Source of the DNA: JAPOUP01 sp026708635
GTDB taxonomy: Bacteria; Pseudomonadota; Alphaproteobacteria; Rhodobacterales; Rhodobacteraceae
Length of the DNA: 64,000 bases
Assembly (NCBI GenBank): GCA_965200115.1
Contig: OZ241336.1
Span: 992,001-1,056,000 of the forward strand
Direction of reading: 5' to 3'
The translations under genes and the position numbers were made by a program. The notes under the pieces are model-generated. The model was not told the origin of the DNA. It did not search any database and was given only the letters and a program-made list of their open reading frames with translations. The number at the start of each line of letters is the position of its first letter. Position 1 is the first letter of the stretch. Positions 26,631 to 34,780 of the stretch are shown here, one piece after another.

Positions 26631-27622
26631 CAGTCCCCGTCCAGGGAGTTAAAACCCGCGGCTATTCCAAGGCGGGGGCCGAGATCCCGGTTCAGGCGTC
26701 GCCGGATAGAGTCCACGTATTGCCTCAGGGACTCGACGCGAAGGCGCCCCTGCGGGTCCAGGACTCCGGCAAAGACCGGATCTTCCAGATCGTTCGCCCG
26801 GTCGATCGCGCGAGCGAATGAATCGTCCAACCCCGCGTCCCCGTCCGAAATCAGGCGAGCGAGGTCACGGGTGGCTTCAAGTGAGAGAATCACGTGCCGC
26901 AGGGACCGTCCGGACCTGCGCGCCTCCGCCCGGTTGGGGCGGGGACGCTCAATGGTCCCCATAGGCCGCGCCAGACGCGCGTCGGAGGTAAACTCCAGCC
27001 CCGTCACGAGCGCGGTGAAAACCTGTCGGACCGCCTCGGAGGCCGATCGATAGGTTTCGTTGCCTGGATTCGCCATAAGTTCGGCGTAACCGCCTTCCCA
27101 ACCGACAAGGATCGCACCGGCGTTCCCGGCGATGTCGACGGTCATCGCGCGCAGGAGCGCACAGCGGTATACGGTGTCAGCCGCTTCCGTGAATCCTGGA
27201 TCAAACAGCATGAACTCGAGAGCGTGAAAACCGCGTGCCGCGACCGAAACGGTCCGGAAGCCCTGCCGATCGGTGATAACCGGATCCTCGTCGCGGATAA
27301 GTCTACCGAGAGCTTTCGGCGTCGCCCCGCGCATGTCCGGCCAGAAAGCCAATGCAAAGGCCCGGTCTTCCGCTTCTGACGGACCGAAGCGCAGATGGCT
27401 GACGGCGATCCAGGCATCGAAGGCCTCATGGTATGCCCGGCGCAGCGCCACGCTGTCAGTCGCGCATTCGCTCTCGGCGGTCGACGCGAGGTTCCGTGTC
27501 GCGGCCGCGAGCTGCCTGTAGCCCGGTAACACGTGGTTCTCGACGATGGCCGTCAAATCCGGAGACTGGGCCGTCGCGCCAGACCCGAGACAGATCAAGA
27601 GCGCGGTGACCCATCCGCGCAT
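26630..27622 (-). CDS. Imelysin-family protein (second copy)
   Basis: 330 residues with a signal peptide (VTALLICLGSGATAQ). The imelysin GxHxxE motif is present as ARGFHALEFMLFD, and a helical C-terminal half carries the duplicated fold. Imelysin-like periplasmic proteins (IrpA/IcmP/EfeO-related) are tied to iron acquisition; whether they are peptidases or iron-binding proteins is unsettled. It is shorter and diverged from the copy at 29872-31149. It starts 2 bases before the di-heme stop and overlaps DUF1513. Confidence 0.88.
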   Translation of the reverse strand: MRGWVTALLICLGSGATAQSPDLTAIVENHVLPGYRQLAAATRNLASTAESECATDSVALRRAYHEAFDAWIAVSHLRFGPSEAEDRAFALAFWPDMRGATPKALGRLIRDEDPVITDRQGFRTVSVAARGFHALEFMLFDPGFTEAADTVYRCALLRAMTVDIAGNAGAILVGWEGGYAELMANPGNETYRSASEAVRQVFTALVTGLEFTSDARLARPMGTIERPRPNRAEARRSGRSLRHVILSLEATRDLARLISDGDAGLDDSFARAIDRANDLEDPVFAGVLDPQGRLRVESLRQYVDSIRRRLNRDLGPRLGIAAGFNSLDGD

Positions 27623-27623
27623 A

Positions 27624-29153
27624 TCACAGGCTCTCCAGGAAACGTATCAGGGCCACGCGGTCTTCCGGCGGCATCGCCGCCACGGCATCCCGGTGCGACC
27701 GGGCCTCGCCACCATGCCAGAGTATCGCCTCCAGAAGCGAGCGGGCCCTGCCGTCGTGGAGGAAGTAAGTATGGCCCGAGACCTGTTCGGTGAGACCGAT
27801 ACCCCACAGCGGAGGCGTGCGCCATTCAGTGCCGGTCGCTCGGGACTCGGGGAGACTGTCCGCCAGCCCCGGACCCATGTCATGCAGAAGAAGGTCGGTG
27901 TACGGCCAGATCAACTGGAAACTCTGCTCCGGGCGGCCAGCGAGGCGATGGGTGACATAGGACGGCCGATGGCATGAGACGCAGCCGGTCGTGTAGAAGA
28001 CCTTCTTGCCATGAAGCACCTGTGGGTCGTCCACATCGCGACGCGCCGGAACGCCGAGGTTGCGGCTGTAGAAGGTTACCAGGTCAAGCCCTTCGTCATC
28101 GACTTCGAACCCGCGGCCATCCCGGTCGCCGTGCGGGGCCGCACGGCAGGCCACCTGCCTCTCGGTGCATTCACCCCAGGCATCCGGGAAAATCGGGTTG
28201 GAGATGCCGATGTCTCCCGATAACGCGCTCGCGGCCTGGTGCCGAACGGTCGGGGTTCCGGCCTTCAACCCGAACCGGCCAAGCATCGTTCGATCGTATT
28301 CACGGGACCAGACAATATTGGGCCGACCGGATACGCCGTCGCCGTTCTCGTCACCGGCATCGGCGAACGCCAGGATATCCGAAGCCGGAATCGCCTCGAG
28401 CAGCCCGAGACCTATCATCTGCGGTGCTATGCGGGGGCTCAGCATGACATCGGGGTGAAGCGGGCCATAACCCAGCTCGGTCAATGTGTAGGTGGGCCTA
28501 CGAAGGCGGGCGGCCTCGCCCCCGGACAGCGGCACCTCGAATTCCTCGTAATCGATCCGAAGCCGGTATTCGGCGGGATGTCCGGCAAGACCGAAGTCCT
28601 GGAGCTGCTCGCCATAAGTTGGGTCCGGCAAGGTCGCCAGATAGTCCTCGATAACGCCGGCGGCGCTTTCACGCGGACCCGGAATCGAAATGCGGATAAG
28701 CATTGAGACCGAGCCGTCATCCGGTGTCTCGGGTGGATGTCCCCGGCCATCCTTTATGTGACACCGCTGGCAGGACCGTGCGTTGTAAAGTGGCCCGAGA
28801 CCGTCTGAGGCAAGCGTCGAAGACGGCGAGGAGACCCACAATTTGCGAAACAGGGCATTGCCGACCTTGAAATCCAGTTCATCCTCAAACGAGATATTGC
28901 CCGACGCAAGCGAGAAGGCGTTCGCGTTCCCCGCCACCCTCACGGTCGCGGCTCCCGCGGACATCGCCTCATATTTCTGCGCGGCGTCGAACGTTGTCGC
29001 GACAGCCGTCACCCGCCCGATACGGGCCCTTTCGACCTCGGTCCGAGGCAAGATCTCTAGATGGGGCTCATCCAACGGGCCTGCCCCGGCCGTGGATCCG
29101 ACCAGAGCGGCAACCAGAACCGGATTAAGTGGATTCGTCCATTCTCGATGCAT
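27624..29153 (-). CDS. Di-heme oxidoreductase (cytochrome c peroxidase-like)
   Basis: About 509 residues, periplasmic after a signal (NPVLVAALVGSTAGAG). Two c-type heme sites are seen: CQRCH in NARSCQRCHIKDGRGH and CVSCH in TTGCVSCHRPSY, the second followed by the peroxidase-like DLLLHDMGPGLAD and WRTPPLWGIG. These proteins are the regular partner of imelysin and DUF1513 in iron-limitation operons, possibly handling ferrous/ferric exchange. ATG at 29153 overlaps the bacterioferritin gene by 29 bases. The frame is open to 29219, but that part is a shadow of bfr. Confidence 0.88.
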   Translation of the reverse strand: MHREWTNPLNPVLVAALVGSTAGAGPLDEPHLEILPRTEVERARIGRVTAVATTFDAAQKYEAMSAGAATVRVAGNANAFSLASGNISFEDELDFKVGNALFRKLWVSSPSSTLASDGLGPLYNARSCQRCHIKDGRGHPPETPDDGSVSMLIRISIPGPRESAAGVIEDYLATLPDPTYGEQLQDFGLAGHPAEYRLRIDYEEFEVPLSGGEAARLRRPTYTLTELGYGPLHPDVMLSPRIAPQMIGLGLLEAIPASDILAFADAGDENGDGVSGRPNIVWSREYDRTMLGRFGLKAGTPTVRHQAASALSGDIGISNPIFPDAWGECTERQVACRAAPHGDRDGRGFEVDDEGLDLVTFYSRNLGVPARRDVDDPQVLHGKKVFYTTGCVSCHRPSYVTHRLAGRPEQSFQLIWPYTDLLLHDMGPGLADSLPESRATGTEWRTPPLWGIGLTEQVSGHTYFLHDGRARSLLEAILWHGGEARSHRDAVAAMPPEDRVALIRFLESL

Positions 29154-29610
29154 TGAGCTTTGCGTAGTTCTCCGCGCCGACGCGGTCATGCAGCGCAAGC
29201 TGCGTTTCCAGAAAATCAATGTGATTTTCCTCGTCGGCGAGCAGTTCCTCGAATAGGGCCATTGTCACGTAGTCGCCGACTTCACGGCAGTGTTCCCGCG
29301 CTTCCCGGTATAACACCCTGGCATCTCGCTCCGCCGCCAGGTCACACTCCAGCGTCTCCCGCGGGGACTGGCCGATCCTTATCGGATCGAGCTGCTGCAT
29401 GTTGGGATGACCTTCAAGGAAGATGATCCGCTCCATGAGCCTGTCCGCGTGATGCATCTCTTCGATGCTTTCCTCGCGGCTTTTACCTGCCATGTGATTG
29501 AGGCCCCAGTCTTCCTGAAGCTTGTAGTGTAGCCAGTATTGGCTGATGGCTGTCAGCTCGCTGCGGAGCGCCTGGTTGAGGAACTCAATGACCTTGGTGT
29601 CGCCTTGCAT
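29125..29610 (-). CDS. bfr: Bacterioferritin
   Basis: 161-residue iron-storage subunit that assembles into a 24-mer. Ferroxidase ligands E18, E51 and H54 are present, with the heme-ligand methionine M52 in EEMHHAD and the second pair in EELLADEENHIDFLETQ. GGGAGGCAAATC precedes the ATG. The gene overlaps the bfd frame by 58 bases upstream and the di-heme gene downstream. Confidence 0.96.
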   Translation of the reverse strand: MQGDTKVIEFLNQALRSELTAISQYWLHYKLQEDWGLNHMAGKSREESIEEMHHADRLMERIIFLEGHPNMQQLDPIRIGQSPRETLECDLAAERDARVLYREAREHCREVGDYVTMALFEELLADEENHIDFLETQLALHDRVGAENYAKLNASRMDEST

Positions 29611-29849
29611 GATTTGCCTCCCTGTGTGGTTCCGCGGAATCTGCGGAGTTTCATAGGTATCTCAAGGTTAGGGTTCATGCGCATGATTGCAAGAAAAAGT
29701 GAAACGCAGCCTCCGCAATCAGCGGATTTGCCCAAGGCACGGTATATCCTACCCGGCGTGATCAATGTTTCGGGGTCCGCCGCCCGCATCCAGTCGACAG
29801 CGGCGTTGATGTCGCGATCCGTGATTCTCTGGCAGTGGCATACGATCAT
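29553..29849 (-). CDS. bfd: Bacterioferritin-associated ferredoxin
   Basis: 98-residue 2Fe-2S protein with ligands C4 and C6 (IVCHCQRITD) and C45 and C48 (ADCGGC). It reduces the core of bacterioferritin to release iron. The natural domain ends near residue 80. The last 18 residues (TPRSLSSSTRRSAAS) are read across the start of bfr, an unusual 58-base overlap that may reflect loss of the original stop. Confidence 0.92.
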   Translation of the reverse strand: MIVCHCQRITDRDINAAVDWMRAADPETLITPGRIYRALGKSADCGGCVSLFLAIMRMNPNLEIPMKLRRFRGTTQGGKSCKATPRSLSSSTRRSAAS

Positions 29850-29871
29850 GACGACGGAACCCGGCTTCAGC

Positions 29872-31149
29872 CTATTGGAAAACCGCGTCAGGATTGTCGA
29901 GACTGTCGGATCCCTCGAACGCGATTGGTTCGACCCCCAGTATCGCGACCGCCCGTTCGATCGATCTTGTCTGGTCGATCAGGGCGTTGACCCCACCCAT
30001 CACCAATGCCTCGCCCGCGGCGCTGCCCCGTTCGAGCATCATGTCATAGCTGAAGCCCGCCTCGGCGGCCGTCTTGATCCGGCCAAGCGCCATCATTGTC
30101 TTCGCGAGCCTGTGCAGCAACTCGGCGTCGAGGCCGCTATCGACCGCGGCCACGAGATCCGAAAGCGAGGGACCGGAAACCAGCGATCCGTCTATCCGCA
30201 CGTATTCGCCCAAATAGACGTTCTGGATGCCGAGCCCGTCGTAGTAGTGGCTATTGTGCGTATTGTCCGAAAAACAGTCATGCTCCTCCTCCGGGTCGTT
30301 CAGCATCAGGCCCAGCCGCATCCGCTCTCCGGCCTGCTCACCGTAGGAGAGCGAACCCATGCCGGTGAGAATGGCGGCGATGCCCACGCCTTCGTCAGCC
30401 AGAAGCGCGTTGCGGGCGGATCCCCCTTCGGCCCACTGCGCGGCCATCCATTCCAGGTCGGAGACCAGCAGCTCTGTCGCCGCGTCGAGATACTGCGCGC
30501 GTCGGTCGCAGTTGCCGCCCGTGCATGCCTGACCCCGCGCGTAGTCAGTCCAGGGGCGGTTTCCCGCCCCCGCCGCGTGTCCGTTGAGGTCCTGACCCCA
30601 CAGCAGAAACTCTATAGCGTGATACCCCGTCGCCACATTGGCCTCGACTCCATCCGCTTCGTGCAGGGTCTCTTCCAGCAGGGATGGCGTGATAGCCTCC
30701 GCGTCGACCATGACGCCTGAAAGCGTGAAGGACGGGTTGGCTATGACGTTGAGTGCTGCGGCACCGTTCTCATCCGTCGGGCCGCCGTAGGAGGCGTCGA
30801 CATAGTCGATGAGACCCTCATCGAGAGGCCAAGCATTCACCTTTCCTTCCCAGTCATCGACAATCGCGTTGCCGAAGCGATAGACTTCCGTTTGCTGGTA
30901 AGGGACACGAGCCGCCAGCCAGGCCATCTTCGCCGCCTCCAGGGCTTCGGCCGAGGGACTGGAGATCAGTCCGCTCACCGCCTCGTTGAGACGTTGCGCG
31001 GCAACGAGACTGTCGGAATATGCCGCTTCGGCGATATCCGCATAGGTTTCGAGCACCGCCACATTACTATTACTCACACCTTCGTCCGCGATGGCGGCGG
31101 TTTCCGCGCCGAGGACGACAATGCCTGTGGCAAGAATTAAACGTTTCAT
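29872..31149 (-). CDS. Imelysin-family protein (first copy, IrpA-like)
   Basis: 425 residues with a signal peptide (KRLILATGIVVLGAETAAIA). The imelysin motif GYHAIEFLLWGQD (GxHxxE) is followed by a bacterial-type insert GNRPWTDYARGQACTGGNCD that is common in iron-regulated periplasmic IrpA proteins. C-terminal SHYYDGLGIQNVYLGEY matches the family. It precedes bfd by 22 bases and follows the Cys-rich gene by 19 bases, so it belongs to the iron operon. Confidence 0.9.
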   Translation of the reverse strand: MKRLILATGIVVLGAETAAIADEGVSNSNVAVLETYADIAEAAYSDSLVAAQRLNEAVSGLISSPSAEALEAAKMAWLAARVPYQQTEVYRFGNAIVDDWEGKVNAWPLDEGLIDYVDASYGGPTDENGAAALNVIANPSFTLSGVMVDAEAITPSLLEETLHEADGVEANVATGYHAIEFLLWGQDLNGHAAGAGNRPWTDYARGQACTGGNCDRRAQYLDAATELLVSDLEWMAAQWAEGGSARNALLADEGVGIAAILTGMGSLSYGEQAGERMRLGLMLNDPEEEHDCFSDNTHNSHYYDGLGIQNVYLGEYVRIDGSLVSGPSLSDLVAAVDSGLDAELLHRLAKTMMALGRIKTAAEAGFSYDMMLERGSAAGEALVMGGVNALIDQTRSIERAVAILGVEPIAFEGSDSLDNPDAVFQ

Positions 31150-31168
31150 TGTTCCGCTCCTTCAATAT

Positions 31169-31636
31169 TCAATGGAGTGTTGCCGGGAACTGAGGGGTCT
31201 GGCCGGCCCTGACGCACATGCGGCGCAGCGCAAGACCAAACTTTTCGGCGATACCGGCGAGCGTCATTGCCATATCCGGACGCACGATGGTCGTAGCGAT
31301 CAAACAGGCGTCTTCCCGCTCGCCCTCACTGGCGTATTCGATGAAGTTAGCGAAGCAGGATTCGTCCGCACCCAAGCATTTACAAGCAACGTGATGCATT
31401 ACGAGCGGGCGTCGGCCGTATCGAACGCAAATATCGCAGAGCGTCTCGAATGACCGGAACGCGTTCGCTCCCCGCGCCGGGCCAAGCAGTGTCTCGAAGT
31501 CACCGCATATCTTCAGTCGCGACTTCGGACCGTCATTCCAAAGGCGAAGATAGAGAACCGCACCCGCCCCAACAGGCGCAAGCCCCGCGACATATCCGAC
31601 CGGTGCCGCGCCGAGGCGTGAGCCGATGCCGTTCAT
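31169..31636 (-). CDS. Cys-rich protein of unknown function in the iron operon
   Basis: 155 residues, no signal peptide or membrane segment that I can see. Eight cysteines, several in pairs: LCDIC, and HHVACKCLGADESCF with a histidine pair in front. This arrangement could bind a metal, an Fe-S cluster or heme, but I cannot name the family. The ATG overlaps the hemP stop by 4 bases and the imelysin gene follows, so it is expressed with heme/iron genes. Confidence 0.7.
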   Translation of the reverse strand: MNGIGSRLGAAPVGYVAGLAPVGAGAVLYLRLWNDGPKSRLKICGDFETLLGPARGANAFRSFETLCDICVRYGRRPLVMHHVACKCLGADESCFANFIEYASEGEREDACLIATTIVRPDMAMTLAGIAEKFGLALRRMCVRAGQTPQFPATLH

Positions 31637-31800
31637 TTCGTAAGTATCAGTTTGCCTGCGCGGGTGATACGCAGCGTGTAGAGCTGGTCTCCCAACTTGA
31701 TTTGCGCCAGACCACCGCCCTCGGTGAGGTCAGTCGCCTCGTAGAGTGGGGGTGGAACAGGCATTGGGTCCCTGATCTCTCTCACGACATTCAGCGCCAT
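31633..31800 (-). CDS. hemP: Hemin uptake protein HemP
   Basis: 55 residues. The C-terminus YTLRITRAGKLILTK is the HemP (PF10636) signature, and the preceding GLAQIKLGDQL fits the small beta-fold. HemP-type proteins are tied to heme uptake gene expression in alphaproteobacteria. ATG at 31800. The stop overlaps the next gene (ATGA), and the start overlaps the small gene upstream by 10 bases. Confidence 0.88.
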   Translation of the reverse strand: MALNVVREIRDPMPVPPPLYEATDLTEGGGLAQIKLGDQLYTLRITRAGKLILTK

Positions 31801-31943
31801 GGCCCGCCTTTCCCACCGCCATCAACACGGTCGATAAGCCACTCGAAACTAAAGATTGCCGGCAGTCCCATACCGAAAGCCACGAATAGATACTCAAGCG
31901 GGTCGGTTCGCAACTCCCGAGGATTTATGCTGGTCAGTTCCAT
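31791..31943 (-). CDS. 50-residue protein leading the iron operon
   Basis: AAGGAGACGGGTA precedes the ATG at 31943, a strong ribosome site. The product begins MELTSINPRELRTDPLEYLF and has one weakly hydrophobic segment (LEYLFVAFGMGLPAIFSF) that could lie in or on the membrane, then a glycine-rich end. The stop overlaps the hemP start by 10 bases. No family recognised. Confidence 0.65.
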   Translation of the reverse strand: MELTSINPRELRTDPLEYLFVAFGMGLPAIFSFEWLIDRVDGGGKGGPWR

Positions 31944-32015
31944 TACCCGTCTCCTTAAGGTTTTTCCCGTGGCTGACTTGTGAGCGAATCAGCGTGGCGA
32001 GCTCTCCCCTATAAC

Positions 32016-32030
32016 TGACTTATTCTATCA
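32016..32030 (-). promoter_or_regulatory. IRO-type box (TGA-N9-TCA) in the iron operon promoter
   Basis: On the minus strand the sequence reads TGA-TAGAATAAG-TCA, the TGA-N9-TCA core described for the RirA-bound IRO box of alphaproteobacteria. It sits 73 to 87 bases upstream of the first start codon and between a TTGCAA (-35-like) and GTTATA (-10-like). Repression under iron-replete conditions is the natural reading. A chance match of six fixed bases is possible. Confidence 0.55.
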
Positions 32031-32043
32031 ACTATTGCAACCT

Positions 32044-32823
32044 GATTATTTTTATCGGGAATTCCTGCGTCAAACGATACGGGATGCAACGGGGCCGTGT
32101 TCCGAATTCACTGATATGGTTGGGGTCGTCGTGGCCGCATTCGTTACGCGGCACGATCCGGAAAGTGATGGAACGTTCCTCCGCACGCCTGACATACCTC
32201 GCTCCTTTCCATAGCTTCCGGGACTTCCGTTGCGGTCACCGTCCGTCGCTGGGGTCGATGACTATCCGGTCGGCCTGGCACCGGTAGTCACTGGCGGTGC
32301 TTCGGGAACTCGTATGCTGGCGCGACAATCTCCGGCAGGACAGAACCGGAGCGCGACTCTCGTCCCGTCGGCGGACTGCTTCACCAGAGGCCGCGGGATG
32401 GATCGGTCCAGACGCCCCCGGTTGCATAGGGGCAAACGGCCGGAGCGCGTGACGCCATTGAACGAATCTCTTCGAGATTCCAGAAGGTTGCGGTGGACCA
32501 AACCGGGACTTTGATGAAATGCCGGTCTCGATGGTTGCGAGCCCCAGCAACCAAACCCAGCCATGACGCTCCAACCTGAGGAAGGTCCGACGAATTTGAG
32601 CCGGCCTGAATTGTATCTCGTTTCAAATCATTCCGTGACCAGTTTGCTGACTTGGCCCATGGTCACCGGCAGGCCTGAATATGCAGTTTCTGATATGGGC
32701 CCAATATACTTTGGAACCGGTTGAGAACTTGGTCGGCGCATCAGGAATAAGAAGTAGCATGGGCTTCCATTAACTTCTACTATCGTCGTCACGCATATCT
32801 AGCGCGTCAGAGATTGCTTCGGC
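32044..32823. other. Intergenic region without recognisable gene
   Basis: About 780 bases between the iron operon promoter and the reductase gene. Open frames on both strands are short, have no ribosome sites and resemble nothing I know. Some GC-rich stretches on the minus strand around 32240-32570 look like eroded coding sequence, possibly a transposase, but I could not place them. Confidence 0.4.
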
Positions 32824-33705
32824 CTAAGCAACTTTATGATTGGCCAGCAATTCCAGCGTACACACCATAGCGGAATGGTCCCATTGGGCACCACCAATTG
32901 CCGCGCAAGCATTGAACAACTCTTGCACGGTCGCCGTATTGGGTAGGCTGAGACCCAGTTGACGAGCACTCTCGAGAGCGAGTCCTAGGTCCTTTTGATG
33001 AAGAGCAATGCGGAATCCCGGTTCAAACGTCCGCTTCACCATTCGTTCTCCATGAATCTCGAGGATCTTCGAGGAAGCGAAGCCGCCCATAAGCGCCTCG
33101 CGCACCTTTGCCGGGTCCGCACCGGCCTTCGAAGCGAATACGAGAGCTTCGCCCACGGCTTCTATCGTCAGGGCGACGATAATCTGATTGGCAACTTTGC
33201 AAGTCTGACCGTCGCCGTTGCCGCCGATTAGGGTCACGTTCTGTCCCATCAGTTTGAACAGCGGCTTCACCTTGGCGAAGGCGCCCTCGGTGCCACCGCA
33301 CATGATCGTCAGGGTCGCTCCCTTCGCTCCGATCTCGCCGCCAGAGACTGGTGCGTCGATGTACTCGCAGCCCAAGTCATTGATCCGGGAAGCAATTGTT
33401 TTCGTGGCAATCGGTGAAATCGAGCTCATATCTACGACGACTTTCCCGGCCGTCAACCCTTCCGCCACCCCCTCCGTGCCGAACAGCACGTCCTCCACGT
33501 TGGTGGTGTCGGGGACCATGAGGAAGATGATTTCGGCGTTCCGCGCTACCTCTTTTGGAGTTATGCATGCCGTGCCACCCGCATCAAGCAGGCTGCTGGG
33601 AATATCACTTCGCGTTTGGAGGAAAACACTATGACCCGCCGCGATGAGGTGACCCGCCATAGGTGCCCCCATGATTCCCAAACCGATAAATCCAAGATTG
33701 CTCAT
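32824..33705 (-). CDS. garR: 2-hydroxy-3-oxopropionate (tartronate semialdehyde) reductase-like dehydrogenase
   Basis: 293-residue member of the beta-hydroxyacid dehydrogenase family. The Rossmann start MSNLGFIGLGIMGAPMAGHL is followed by the substrate loop DAPVSGGEIGAKGATLTIM and the catalytic lysine in GDGQTCKVANQIIVAL, all close to GarR/GlxR. The family reduces tartronate semialdehyde to glycerate with NAD(P)H. The ATG at 33705 follows AGGAAAAAC. It belongs by content with the sugar-acid genes to the right but is separated from them by IS5 copy 2, whose left terminus is about 100 bases upstream and may have replaced its promoter. Confidence 0.88.
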   Translation of the reverse strand: MSNLGFIGLGIMGAPMAGHLIAAGHSVFLQTRSDIPSSLLDAGGTACITPKEVARNAEIIFLMVPDTTNVEDVLFGTEGVAEGLTAGKVVVDMSSISPIATKTIASRINDLGCEYIDAPVSGGEIGAKGATLTIMCGGTEGAFAKVKPLFKLMGQNVTLIGGNGDGQTCKVANQIIVALTIEAVGEALVFASKAGADPAKVREALMGGFASSKILEIHGERMVKRTFEPGFRIALHQKDLGLALESARQLGLSLPNTATVQELFNACAAIGGAQWDHSAMVCTLELLANHKVA

Positions 33706-33804
33706 GTTTTTCCTGGCGAGGTGCGATGGGAAATTCCACCCGGTCATGGCGGGTGATGTTCTCGCAAACCGTCCATTTAACCTGAAATATGGCAAACCGA
33801 GCTA

Positions 33805-34680
33805 GGGCCCGTTGACAGTCATCCTGCGAATCGCCCGGTTTGATGCCATTTTCCGCTCCAACGACCGCCGGAACGGCGGCGCGACAGGCAACAACGGCAT
33901 GGGCGAGCGGAACGATGAACGCGGACAGGACTGTACTGACGGACGGGATGCGGGCGCGGACCGGGGACACGCTGCCGGGCAAGGCGACCGACCCCGGCGG
34001 CACGGCGGCGGACAGCCGCCCCTTCGTGGAGGCGGTTCTCCGGCGGTTCCGCACGGGATCGCCGTGGCGTGACATCCCGGAGCGGTCCGGAAAGCGCAAC
34101 AGCGTGTCCAGGCGGTTCCGGCGCCGGGTTCTCCCGGGGGTCTCCGGGCGCGTTTCCGACACTTTGTCCGGGGAGTCCGGCCCCGGGTGCGTGTCCGGCG
34201 GCGGCACGGTGGTCCAGGCGCACCGGAAGGCGGCGGGCGCAGAAGGGGGCCTCAGGCCAGGGCATCGGACGCTCCCGGGGCGGCCTGACGACCAGGGCCG
34301 TGGTGGTCGTGGACGCGCTCGGCTGCCCGGTCCGCTTCACGGTCCTTCCCGGACAGGCGCACGACCCGAGGGGGGTGCCGGAGCTTCCCGGCGGCCTCCC
34401 GTTCGGGACCCTCGTCGGCGACGGGGCGTCCGGCGCCGACTGGCCGCTGGAGCATCTGGAGCGGCGCGGAGGCGGTGATTCCCGCGCGGCGGAACCGGAC
34501 GGCGCGGCGGGGGCGTGACCGGGACGTGTATGGCTGGCGGCACCCGGTGGAGAATTTCTTCTCCAGGATCAAGGAGTTCCGGGCGATCGCGACCCGCCAC
34601 CACAGGACCGACGGGAGCTTCGCGGCCGGGATTCACCCCGTCGCCGGCGTGGTCGCCGCGAGATGACTGTCAACGGGCCC
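33805..34680 (+). mobile_element. IS5-family (IS427-like) element, copy 2
   Basis: 876 bp with inverted termini GGGCCCGTTGACAGTCATCC and GGGCCCGTTGACAGTCATCT (right end, complement), flanked by TA (33803-33804, 34681-34682). It is inserted between lysR and the reductase gene. It is about 90% like copy 1 but carries a segment in the middle that copy 1 lacks, and its frameshifts differ. Confidence 0.88.
33915..34666 (+). pseudogene. IS5-family DDE transposase, frameshifted (copy 2)
   Basis: N-terminal frame from MNADRTVLTDGMRARTGD through LRRFRTGSPWRDIPERSG to VVQAHRKAAGAEGGL, then a +1 shift to GIGRSRGGLTTRAVVVVDAL and PFGTLVGDGASGADW, then a further +1 shift to IPARRNRTARRGRD and the C-terminus VENFFSRIKEFRAIATRHHR to AGVVAAR. 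The C-terminal block is intact here, unlike in copy 1. Confidence 0.8.
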
Positions 34681-34780
34681 TAGCTGAGAGCCAATTCAGA
34701 CTCTGGCTTGATCGATACGCTAAGCGCATTGGCAGGCCCGGATGCGATGTCCCTGCCGCTTCAGGCAGAGGAGCCGGGAT

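Noticed and set aside
29539..30720. 393-codon plus-strand frame opposite imelysin and bfd
   Set aside because: Shadow of the minus-strand iron operon.
32236..32574. Minus-strand 112-codon frame in the 32-kb spacer
   Set aside because: No ribosome site, overlapping alternative frames equally long, and no recognisable motif.
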